64,000 bases of DNA from positions 2,232,001 through 2,296,000 of the forward strand of contig NZ_CP075583.1 in the NCBI RefSeq assembly GCF_023509035.1, given 5' to 3'. The stretch is from Janthinobacterium lividum. Its GTDB lineage: Bacteria > Pseudomonadota > Gammaproteobacteria > Burkholderiales > Burkholderiaceae_D. How positions within the stretch are numbered: position 1 is the stretch's first letter; every line of letters starts with the position of its first letter. Positions 46,582 to 54,699 of the stretch are shown one piece after another. The notes under the pieces are model-generated. The model worked only from the letters and a program-made list of their open reading frames with translations, was not told where the DNA came from and ran no database searches. A program made the translations under genes and the position numbers.

Positions 46582-48045
46582 ATGCAAACAGTATTGACGA
46601 AAATCGCGCTGGCCGCTTCCCTTGCCGTGGCGCTGTCCGCCTGCGGCACCGTGGGCCAGGATTTCACCGCCCCGGCGAATGTGGCCGGCATCGACAACGG
46701 TGTTTTCCGCCACGGCGCGGCTGCGGCGGATGCCGCGCAACTGCCGAAGCAGTGGTGGAGCATCTACGGCGACGCGACCCTGGACCGGCTCGAACAAAGC
46801 GCGCTGCAGGACAATCCCGGCGTGAAGGCGGCCGGCGAACGATTGCTGCAGGCATTGGCGCAAAGCGGCACGGCGCGCGCCAGCCAGGGCCCGAGCGTGA
46901 ACGTCAGCACGGGCATCTCGAACTCGCGCACCTCGGCCAACAACTCGCAGGGCCTGGCCCAGGGCGGCCGCTCGATCAGCGGCAATAATTTCTCGGCGGG
47001 CGCTACGCTGTCGTATGAAGTCGATCTGCTGGGCCGCGTGAAACGCATGGTCGAAGCGGCCGATTCGCAGGCACTGGCCGCGCAGGCCGACCGCGACGGC
47101 GTGCTGCTGATGCTGTCGGCGCAAGTGGCCAGCAATTACTGGCAGCTGCGAGGGCTCGACGCGGAAATGGCCATCCTGAATGGTGCGTTGGACACGCGCC
47201 GCGAGTCGGCGCAGCTGGTCGAGGCCCGCTTCAATGCGGGCCTGACGAATGAGCTGGACCTGGCGCGCGCGAAAGTCGAACTGTCGAACGCGAAGGCCGA
47301 CCTGCATGAAGTCAAGCGCCAGCGCAACCAGCTGGAAAACAGCCTGGCCACCCTGACTGGCAAGCCGCCGTCGGCGCTGCAATTGCCGGTGGCCGCCGAG
47401 CCTTCCAGCTTGCCGCTGCCGCCAAGTATCCCTGTCGGCCTGCCTGCCAGCCTGCTGGCGCACCGCCCGGACCTGGTCTCCAGCGTGGCGGGCCTGCGCG
47501 CGGCGAATGCGCAAGTGGGCGTGGCTGAAGGCGCGTTTTATCCGTCGCTGCAATTGACGGGCAATTTCGGCTACGCCTCGGAAAAGCTGCGCGACCTGGC
47601 GCAGGGCGGCTCGCGCCAGTTCAGCTTTGGTCCGCTGGCCCTGTCCCTGCCGATCTTCGATGGTGGCCGCAACCAGGCCAACCTAGACCTGTCCAAGGCG
47701 CGCTATGCGGAAGCCGTGGCGAATCACGAAACCAAGCTGCTGACGGCCTTGCGCGAAGTGGAAGACGCATTATCTGACGTGGAGCAGCGCCAGTTGCAGG
47801 GCGATGCACAGGCCCTGTCGCAGGCAGCGGCGGCGCGCGCCTACCTGGTGGCGCGCACGCGCTACGAGCGCGGCATCTCGACCTATCTGGACGTCACCGA
47901 TGCCCAGCGCAGCTCGCTGGCAGCGGACCGCGCCGCCGCGCAGATCAAGACCCAGCGTTTGCTGGCGACCGTCGCCGTGGCCCGCTCTTTAGGTGCCGGC
48001 TGGCAGCCGGACGGCGAGCTGGCGAAGCTGGCGAAGGCCAACTAA
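46582..48045 (+). CDS. NodT/OprM-type outer-membrane efflux lipoprotein
   Basis: 487-residue TolC-family channel. Lipoprotein signal with lipobox LSAC (acylated Cys21). Two OEP repeats with typical segments: WWSIYGDATLDRLEQSALQD, SYEVDLLGRVKRMVEAADSQ, FNAGLTNELDLARAKVELSN, LLAHRPDLVSSVAGLRAANA, and YERGISTYLDVTDAQRS. Third gene of the TetR-controlled pump operon, 40 bases after the MFS gene. As a lipoprotein it needs Lgt, which is also encoded in this window. Confidence 0.95.
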   Translation: MQTVLTKIALAASLAVALSACGTVGQDFTAPANVAGIDNGVFRHGAAAADAAQLPKQWWSIYGDATLDRLEQSALQDNPGVKAAGERLLQALAQSGTARASQGPSVNVSTGISNSRTSANNSQGLAQGGRSISGNNFSAGATLSYEVDLLGRVKRMVEAADSQALAAQADRDGVLLMLSAQVASNYWQLRGLDAEMAILNGALDTRRESAQLVEARFNAGLTNELDLARAKVELSNAKADLHEVKRQRNQLENSLATLTGKPPSALQLPVAAEPSSLPLPPSIPVGLPASLLAHRPDLVSSVAGLRAANAQVGVAEGAFYPSLQLTGNFGYASEKLRDLAQGGSRQFSFGPLALSLPIFDGGRNQANLDLSKARYAEAVANHETKLLTALREVEDALSDVEQRQLQGDAQALSQAAAARAYLVARTRYERGISTYLDVTDAQRSSLAADRAAAQIKTQRLLATVAVARSLGAGWQPDGELAKLAKAN

Positions 48046-48053
48046 GTTCTCAG

Positions 48054-48972
48054 TTACGTGAGCGTGGCCGGCGGCGGTGTCGCCGCCGGCCCGTAGCGTT
48101 CCAGCAGAAAATCGATGAAAGTCGTCAGCTTGGGCGTGGGCTGGCGGTCGCGTGCATACACGAGGTGCATGGGGCGCGGACCCGGCACGTAGTCGGCCAG
48201 CAGCGGCAACCAGCCTGCCGGCGGCGATATCGCTGGCCATCAGGATTTCCGCCTGCATGACGATGCCAAAGCCGTGCAGGGCCGCCACGCGCAGCGCCTG
48301 TCCATTGTTCGAGCGGAAGCGGCTCTCGCGCACGGGGCTGCCATCGTCGTCGCCGCTCCTGGCCAGGCGCCAGCGCACATGGCGCGTCCACTGCATGAAG
48401 TCCAGGCATTCGTGGCGCGCCAGGTCGGCCGGCGTGCGCGGCATGCCGTGTTTGGCCAGGTAGGCGGGCGCGGCGCAGATCACCATCGCATACGGCCGCA
48501 GCGCGCGCGCCACCATGGCGGAATCTTCCAGCTTGCCGATGCGGATGGCCGCATCGAACCCTTCTTCCACCAGGTCCACCGTCCTGTCGTTCAAGTTCAA
48601 TTCCAGGCTCACTTCCGGATACGCATCGAGGTAGTCGGCCAGCAGCGGCGCGATGCACTCGCTGCCGAAGGACACGGGTGCCGTGATTTTCAGCTTTCCG
48701 CGCGGCGCCGTGCGCATGGCTTCCGCGCCACGTTCTGCCGCATGGATGCTGGCCAGGATCTGGCGGCACTGTTCCACATACTGCTGGCCGATTTCCGTCA
48801 GGCTTTGCCGCCGCGTGGTGCGCGCCAGCAGCCGCGCGCCCAGCCGCTCTTCCAGGTATTTGATGTGCTTGCCCACCATCACGGGCGAAATCTGGAACGC
48901 CTCGGCAGCGGCCGTGAAACTGCCCGCATCGACGACGGCGACAAAAATCTCCATGCTGCGCAATTTATCCAT
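48054..48972 (-). CDS. LysR family transcriptional regulator (frameshift near C-terminus as given)
   Basis: LTTR of the group that reads MDKLRSMEIFVAVVDAGSFT ... ISPVMVGKHIKYLEERLG (HTH 1-60), effector domain from about 90 (KLKITAPVSFGSECIAPLLA). After SDIAAGRLV the frame changes and runs on to 47989 inside the NodT gene. Removing one base at the AA pair 48208-48209 restores PLLADYVPGPRPMHLVYA and a stop at 48054, giving 305 residues, the normal size. Start ATG 48972. Divergent from the SDR gene, which is its likely target. Confidence 0.87.
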
Positions 48973-49085
48973 GGGCACCTTGATTGCAAATTGTGGGTTA
49001 GTAATCTTGTAAATTCTAGCGTATTTATTCCTTTTTGTAAGCGGCGCATACTGGCTCCATCGTTCAACCCACACAAGGAAGCAGC

Positions 49086-49685
49086 ATGAAAATCGTCATC
49101 ATCGGCGCCAGCGGCACCATCGGCACGGCCGTCGCCGCCCAACTGGCGCAACGCCATGAAATCATCGAAGTGGGCAGCCGCAGCGGCACGCACCAGGCCG
49201 ACATGGGCGACATCGCGCAAGTGCGCGCCCTGTTCAAGCGCATCGGCAAGGTCGACGCTGTCGTCGTCACGGCAGGCAAGCTGCATTTCGGCCCCCTGGC
49301 CGACTTCACGCCCGAGCAATTCCAGCTGGGCCTGGACAGCAAGTTGATGGGCCAGGTCAACGTGGCGCTGGTGGCGCAGGAATACCTGAACGACGGCGGT
49401 TCGATCACGCTCACGAGCGGCATTGTGGCCGAGCAGCCTATCCGCTTCGGCGCGGCCGCCAGCATGACGAATGCGGCCGTGGAAGGTTTTGTGCGGGGCG
49501 CCGCCATCGAGTTGCAGCGCGGCGTGCGCATCAATGTCGTCAGCCCCACGGTCCTGGCCGAATCGCTGGAAGCGTATGGCCCCTTCTTCTACGGCTTCGA
49601 ACCGGCCGCCGCCAGCCGCGTGGCGCTCGCTTACAGCCGCAGCGTGGAAGGGGCGCAGACGGGGCAGGTGTACAAGGTCTGGTAA
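49086..49685 (+). CDS. Short-chain dehydrogenase/reductase
   Basis: 199-residue small SDR. NAD(P)-binding IIGASGTIGTAVAAQLAQ at the N-terminus, DAVVVTAGKLHFGPL, then LTSGIVAEQPIRFGAAASM in place of a standard YxxxK catalytic site, and INVVSPTVLAES. Loss of the Tyr suggests a non-classical member. Divergent from the LysR gene with 113 bases between; the pair is a common regulator-target arrangement. Substrate unknown. Confidence 0.88.
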   Translation: MKIVIIGASGTIGTAVAAQLAQRHEIIEVGSRSGTHQADMGDIAQVRALFKRIGKVDAVVVTAGKLHFGPLADFTPEQFQLGLDSKLMGQVNVALVAQEYLNDGGSITLTSGIVAEQPIRFGAAASMTNAAVEGFVRGAAIELQRGVRINVVSPTVLAESLEAYGPFFYGFEPAAASRVALAYSRSVEGAQTGQVYKVW

Positions 49686-49794
49686 GCCGCTTGCCATGCC
49701 ATGGGGGCAGGTGGGACAATCGCAGGTTGAGCAAGAACGCGGTAGCGCGCGATCCGCGCTGGCCGCGCCTGAGAAAAATCCAACCGAGACCTCC

Positions 49795-51516
49795 ATGAAA
49801 AAACTCCTGATTCCCCTGCTGATGGCTGCCGCCGTCGGCAGCGCCTGCGCCGCAACGCCGGCCACCCCGGCTACCGCGCAACAACTGACCAGCATGAGCG
49901 CCCGCTATGCGCCCGTCGCACTGACCGCCGATGTCACGCACCTGTCCGCAGGCGACCGCCAGGCCATCGCCAAGCTGGTCGAGGCGGCCAAGCTGGTCGA
50001 CGTACTGCAGCTGCGCCAGCGCTGGTCCGGCAACGAAGCGCTGTGGGCGGCCTTGAAGAAGGACAAGTCGGCCCTGGGCCAGGCACGTCTGAATTATTTC
50101 TGGATTAACAAGGGACCCTGGTCGGTGCTCGACGCGCACGCTTCGTTCATGCCGGCCAGCTATGCCGGCATCGCCATTCCCGCGCACAAGCCGGAAGCGG
50201 GCAATTTCTATCCGCAAGGCGCCACCAAGAGCGGCCTGGAAACGTGGATGAACGGCTTGCCGGCGGACGACAAGCAGCAGGCGCAATGGTTCTTCACGAC
50301 GATTCGCGCGGGCAAGGATGGCAAATACCAGACCGTCAAATACTCGGACGAATACAAAGTGGAACTGAAACAACTGGCCAGGCTGCTCGACGAGGCGGCT
50401 GCCGCCACGGACAACGCATCGCTGAAGAAGTTCCTCACCCTGCGCGCCAAGGCTTTCCTCGACAACGATTACCTGCCGTCCGACTTTGCCTGGATGGACC
50501 TCGATTCGCCCGTCGACATCACCATCGGCCCGTACGAAACATATAACGACGAGCTGTTCGGCTACAAGGCCGCGTTCGAAGCCTACGTGAACATTCGCGA
50601 CCAGGCGGAAACGCAAAAGCTGAACTTCTTTGCCAAGCACATGCAGGAACTGGAAGACAACTTGCCGCTCGACGCCCAGTACCGCAACCCGAAAGTGGGC
50701 GCGCTGGCGCCGATGGTGGTGGTCAACCAGGTGTATGGCGCCGGCGACGGCAACATGGCCGTACAGACGGCCGCCTACAACCTGCCCAATGACGAGCGCA
50801 TCATCAGCGCGCGCGGTTCGAAGCGCGTGATGCTGAAAAACGTGCAGGAAGCCAAGTTCAAGGCCACCCTGACGCCGATCTCGAAACTGGTGCTCACGCC
50901 CGAGGCGCAGCAGGACGTCGATTTCAATTCCTTCTTCACGCACATCCTCGCGCATGAAATCATGCACGGTCTGGGCCCGCACGCCACCGTCGTCGACGGC
51001 AAACCATCGACGCCGCGCCAGGACTTGAAGGAAGCCTATTCGACCATCGAAGAAGCCAAGGCCGATATCACGGGCTTGTTTGCGCTGCGCTACATGATGG
51101 ACAAGGGACAATTGAATGACACCCTGGGCCAGGGCGAGGCGGCCGAGCGCAAGCTGTACAACACTTTCCTTGCCTCCGGTTTCCGTACCCTCCATTTCGG
51201 CCTGACGGATTCGCACGCGCGCGGCATGGCCATCCAGATGAATTACATTCTCGACAAGGGCGGCTTTGTGTCCCTGGGCGACGGCAAGTTCGGCGTCGAT
51301 TTTTCCAAGATCAAGCAAGCCGTGATCGACCTGGACCGTGAATTCTTGACCATCGAGGCAACGGGCGACTATGCGCGCGCGCAAGCACTGATGACCAAGT
51401 ACGTGGTCATCCGCCCTGAAGTGCAGGTAGCGCTCGACAAGATGAAGGCCGTGCCCAACGATATCCGCCCGGAATTCGTCACGGCACGCGCGCTGGATAA
51501 AGCGGCGAAGAAATAA
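49795..51516 (+). CDS. Secreted zinc metallopeptidase, M49 (dipeptidyl-peptidase III)-like
   Basis: 573 residues with a Sec signal peptide (about 1-19, LLMAAAVGSACA). Zinc site HEIMHGLGPH (His387, Glu388, His391) and downstream EEAKAD (Glu419/Glu420) as third ligand; surrounding ILAHEIMHGLGPHATVVDG and TIEEAKADITGLFALRYMMD are typical of bacterial M49-like proteins, here with HExxH rather than HExxxH. Also FAWMDLDSPVDITIGPYETY. The signal peptide implies periplasmic action. Own terminator follows. Confidence 0.85.
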   Translation: MKKLLIPLLMAAAVGSACAATPATPATAQQLTSMSARYAPVALTADVTHLSAGDRQAIAKLVEAAKLVDVLQLRQRWSGNEALWAALKKDKSALGQARLNYFWINKGPWSVLDAHASFMPASYAGIAIPAHKPEAGNFYPQGATKSGLETWMNGLPADDKQQAQWFFTTIRAGKDGKYQTVKYSDEYKVELKQLARLLDEAAAATDNASLKKFLTLRAKAFLDNDYLPSDFAWMDLDSPVDITIGPYETYNDELFGYKAAFEAYVNIRDQAETQKLNFFAKHMQELEDNLPLDAQYRNPKVGALAPMVVVNQVYGAGDGNMAVQTAAYNLPNDERIISARGSKRVMLKNVQEAKFKATLTPISKLVLTPEAQQDVDFNSFFTHILAHEIMHGLGPHATVVDGKPSTPRQDLKEAYSTIEEAKADITGLFALRYMMDKGQLNDTLGQGEAAERKLYNTFLASGFRTLHFGLTDSHARGMAIQMNYILDKGGFVSLGDGKFGVDFSKIKQAVIDLDREFLTIEATGDYARAQALMTKYVVIRPEVQVALDKMKAVPNDIRPEFVTARALDKAAKK

Positions 51517-51544
51517 ACCGACCTTGACTATTGTCAGTCTGAAA

Positions 51545-51572
51545 AGCCGGCGCCTCTGCGCCGGTTTTTTTT
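51545..51572 (+). terminator. Rho-independent terminator of M49-like gene
   Basis: Stem CCGGCGC/GCGCCGG with a 4-base loop and eight T, about 30 bases past the stop. Confidence 0.92.
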
Positions 51573-51667
51573 CGTCTTTATTTATGAAAAGTTGCCAGTC
51601 TTTCCTTGTGGAAATATTTTTACCGCTTACTCTGCAGTGGTAAATCCTTTTTCCTCCCATCGATCCC

Positions 51668-52360
51668 ATGCCAAATCCGCTCTTGCTGATGAGCTTGCTC
51701 ATCGTTTTGTCTCCTGTTCCTGCCGTGGCTGCCGCCAAGCTCACCGATCTGGAAAACCGTTGGCTGCAGGCGGCAAAACCCGTCATCGATTACGCACGCA
51801 CGCAGGGCTTGCCCATCGACATTATCGTGCAGCCCCAAGATGCGCCCGGCGCCGTGCCGCTGGCGCTGGGCTACGAAGCAGGGCGCTGCAAGCTGGTGTT
51901 GTCCTTGCGCGGCAATGCGCAGGTAGACAGTGTCTTGCAGGGCGTGCCAGCCACGCGCCACGGCCTGATGATGGAAGCGATGATGGCGCATGAGATCGGC
52001 CACTGCCAGCGCTATGCACAGGGCGACTGGCATGCCTTGCCGCGCGGCTTTGTCGAGCCGCCCAGCATGCAGCGGGGCAAGTTGACACCGCTGGCGCAGG
52101 AGCTGCGCGAGACGCGCCGCGAAGAGGCCTATGCGGACCTGGTGGCCCTGGCGTGGGTGCATGGACGCCACCCCGCGCAGTACCAGGAGGTGCTGGCCTG
52201 GATGCGCGGTGTGCGCGCCGGCGGCGAAGTGGCGAGCGGTTCGCACGCCACGCAGGCATGGCTGGCGCTGGCCGCTGGCGCAGGCGTATTTGACGAGTCC
52301 GCTTCACCATTTGAACAGGCGCAAGTATTGTGGCGCAAGGGTTTGAGCGGCGACAAATAA
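51668..52360 (+). CDS. Unknown secreted gluzincin-type metallopeptidase
   Basis: 230 residues, signal peptide about 1-22 (LLIVLSPVPAVAA). MMEAMMAHEIGHCQRYAQGD contains HExxH (His108, Glu109, His112), with RREEAYADLVALAW (Glu152/153, Asp157) about 40 residues later as a probable third ligand. This layout is that of a minigluzincin-like zinc protease, but I do not recognise the family. It stands alone between the M49-like and BON genes. Confidence 0.75.
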   Translation: MPNPLLLMSLLIVLSPVPAVAAAKLTDLENRWLQAAKPVIDYARTQGLPIDIIVQPQDAPGAVPLALGYEAGRCKLVLSLRGNAQVDSVLQGVPATRHGLMMEAMMAHEIGHCQRYAQGDWHALPRGFVEPPSMQRGKLTPLAQELRETRREEAYADLVALAWVHGRHPAQYQEVLAWMRGVRAGGEVASGSHATQAWLALAAGAGVFDESASPFEQAQVLWRKGLSGDK

Positions 52361-52463
52361 ACGGTGATTATTACGCGGATGGCCTGTCAGCGTGTGCTGT
52401 CGCACGGAGCTTTGCGTGCTGCAGGGGTCTAATCTGGGCATCACTAACCAGAGAGGAACCATC

Positions 52464-53195
52464 ATGAACAAAATGATTGCACTCATGCTGGCAGCCAGTG
52501 CCAGCGCCCTGCTTGCCGCCACACCCGCGTATGCACAGGATGCCTCGTACAAAAGTTTGACGGACAAGGCCACGGCCGACTACAAACAGGCCAAGGCCGC
52601 CTGCGATGCCAAGAGCGGCAACGCGAAAAAAGTCTGCGTGGAAGAGTCCAAGGTGGCGCGCACCAAGGCCGAATCGGATGCCGTGGCGCAGTACCGCAAC
52701 ACGCCGCGCGAACTGGGCAAGGCCCGCAAGGATGTTGCCAATGCCGAGTATGACCTGGCCAAGGTCAAATGCGGCGACCGCACGGGCGCCGACAAGACCA
52801 CATGCATGAACGATGCCAAGGCGGCGAAAACGGCCGCGCTGGCTGACGCCAACTCGGGCGCCAGGGCTGGCACCAATGTGGCGCAAAATCCTCCTGCCAT
52901 GACGAAAGAAAACTGCGACGACATGGACGCGACGGCCAAGGCCGCCTGCGTAACGCGCAATGCTGCCAGCAGCACCAAGGTGGCAGTGGAAGACTCCGTC
53001 ATCACCACCAAGATCAAGGCCGACCTCGTCAAGGACAATGACTTGAAAGCGCTCGATGTCCATGTGGAGACCGTGAATGGCGTCGTCATGCTCAGCGGTT
53101 TCGTGCCCTCCCAGGCGCAAGTGAAAAAAGCCGCCGACCTGGCCCGCGGCGTGGAGGGCGTGACGGATGTGAAGAATGGCTTGAAGGTGAAGTAA
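52464..53195 (+). CDS. BON domain periplasmic protein
   Basis: 243 residues, signal peptide about 1-24 (LLAATPAYAQ). The middle is Lys/Ala-rich and helical with regularly spaced Cys (AKAACDAKSGNAKKVC, VKCGDRTGADKTTC, ENCDDMDATAKAAC), suggesting small disulfide-linked helical hairpins. The C-terminal BON domain (about 175-243, SVITTKIKADLVKDNDL and VNGVVMLSGFVPS) is a phospholipid-binding fold found in OsmY-type stress proteins. Own promoter and terminator are likely. Confidence 0.88.
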   Translation: MNKMIALMLAASASALLAATPAYAQDASYKSLTDKATADYKQAKAACDAKSGNAKKVCVEESKVARTKAESDAVAQYRNTPRELGKARKDVANAEYDLAKVKCGDRTGADKTTCMNDAKAAKTAALADANSGARAGTNVAQNPPAMTKENCDDMDATAKAACVTRNAASSTKVAVEDSVITTKIKADLVKDNDLKALDVHVETVNGVVMLSGFVPSQAQVKKAADLARGVEGVTDVKNGLKVK

Positions 53196-53225
53196 GCGGC
53201 ATTTTTCACCAGTTTGGCAGCCAGG

Positions 53226-53264
53226 ACTGGAGCGGCACGCGGCAGCGTCGCTCCAGTTTTTTTT
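53226..53264 (+). terminator. Rho-independent terminator of BON gene
   Basis: Stem ACTGGAGCG/CGCTCCAGT with a 14-base loop and eight T. Confidence 0.9.
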
Positions 53265-53351
53265 GATTGTATAAATTACGATCATAATATAAGATGAAAA
53301 AATCTGACCGCGTGGTGTTGGTCGGCCTTCACTTTTTCTCCTGAGGTCTGC

Positions 53352-54644
53352 ATGCTTTCCCTATCTTTTTCGCAATGGCTGGAGCGGCGCGGCGTGCACT
53401 TTGCCTGGGTCATCGTCGCCATCACCTTCCTCACGGCCTTGACGTCGTCGGCCGCGCTGGGCTTGCCAGGCGCGCTGATGCAGCCCCTGAGCCGCGAGTT
53501 CGGCTGGGATGCCGAGCAGATTTCCTCGGCGCTGGCCGTGCGCTTCGTGCTGTTCGGTTTGATGGGGCCGTTTGCCGCCATCCTGATGGAGCGCTTCGGC
53601 TTGCGCAATGTCATCTGCGTGGCTCTGGGGCTGATCGCTGCCGGCATGCTGCTGGCCACGCGCATGACGCAGTTCTGGCACCTGGTGGCCCTGTGGGGCA
53701 TCCTGCTGGGGCTGGGCTCGGGCATGACGGCGCTGGTCTTGAGCGCCGTGGTGGCCAACCGCTGGTTCGAGACGCACCGGGGCCTGGTGGTGGGCGTGCT
53801 GACGGCCAGCTCGGCCACGGGCCAACTGCTGTTCCTGCCCGTGGGCGCCTGGCTGATCGAGCACTTCGGCTGGCGCACGGCAGTCCTGCCCGTGTTTGCC
53901 GCCTGCGCCATCGTCGCCGTGCTGGCCTTCTTGTGCATGCGCAACCGTCCGCAGGACCTGGCCTTGCGTCCCTATGGCGCCGACCCGGCCACGCCCCTGG
54001 CGGCGCCGCCGGCGGCGACAATGACGTTTGCCACGCCTTTTTTGATCTTGCGCAGCGTGGCGGCCAATCGCACCTTCTGGATACTCTTTGGCACGTTTTT
54101 CATCTGCGGCCTCAGCACCAATGGCCTGATCCAGACGCACTTCATTTCCCTGTGCGGCGATTCGGGCCTGTCCGCCGTGCCGGCCGCGTCCGTGCTGGCC
54201 ATGATGGGCGCCTTCGACCTGTTCGGCACGATCTTGTCCGGCTGGTTGTCGGACCGCTATGACAACCGCAAATTGCTGTTCTGGTACTACGGCTTGCGGG
54301 GCTTGTCCCTGTTCTGGTTGCCGTATTCGGAATTCACCTTGTACGGCCTGTCGCTGTTCGCCATGTTCTACGGCCTGGACTGGATCGCCACCGTGCCGCC
54401 CACCGTGAAACTGGTGGGGGCCACGTTTGGCCGGGAGCGGGCGGGCATGGTGTTTGGCTGGATATTCGCCGGCCACCAGCTGGGCGCCGCCGTGGCCGCC
54501 TATGGCGCAGGCCGCATCCGTACCCTGATGCTGACCTACAACCCGGCCCTGTTCGCCGCCGGCGCCGCTTGCCTCGTCGCCGCGCTGATGGTGCTGGCGA
54601 TCCAGCGCCAGAAAGCTGCCGTGGTGGCCGCCCAGCCTGCATGA
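53352..54644 (+). CDS. MFS transporter, monocarboxylate/oxalate-like
   Basis: 430 residues, 12 hydrophobic segments. N-terminal WVIVAITFLTALTSSAALGL with GALMQPLSREFGWDAEQIS resembles the OFA/monocarboxylate branch; helix 4-5 region GLGSGMTALVLSAVVANRWF and ANRWFETHRGLVVGVLTAS is typical of that branch. C-terminal half has GWLSDRYDNRKLLFWYYGLR. Likely uptake or exchange of an organic acid; substrate unknown. Convergent with the S9 peptidase gene. Confidence 0.9.
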   Translation: MLSLSFSQWLERRGVHFAWVIVAITFLTALTSSAALGLPGALMQPLSREFGWDAEQISSALAVRFVLFGLMGPFAAILMERFGLRNVICVALGLIAAGMLLATRMTQFWHLVALWGILLGLGSGMTALVLSAVVANRWFETHRGLVVGVLTASSATGQLLFLPVGAWLIEHFGWRTAVLPVFAACAIVAVLAFLCMRNRPQDLALRPYGADPATPLAAPPAATMTFATPFLILRSVAANRTFWILFGTFFICGLSTNGLIQTHFISLCGDSGLSAVPAASVLAMMGAFDLFGTILSGWLSDRYDNRKLLFWYYGLRGLSLFWLPYSEFTLYGLSLFAMFYGLDWIATVPPTVKLVGATFGRERAGMVFGWIFAGHQLGAAVAAYGAGRIRTLMLTYNPALFAAGAACLVAALMVLAIQRQKAAVVAAQPA

Positions 54645-54645
54645 A

Positions 54646-54680
54646 AAAAGCCAGGCCCGCGTGTGCGGAGCCTGGCTTTT
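54646..54680. terminator. Bidirectional terminator between MFS and S9 peptidase genes
   Basis: Stem AAAAGCCAGGC/GCCTGGCTTTT with a 13-base loop has T-rich tails in both directions and serves both convergent genes. Confidence 0.88.
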
Positions 54681-54699
54681 CAAGCAGAGCGCAGCGCGA

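Noticed and set aside
43704..46763. 1019-codon minus-strand frame opposite the efflux genes
   Set aside because: Antisense shadow; no domain, start site or signal is visible.
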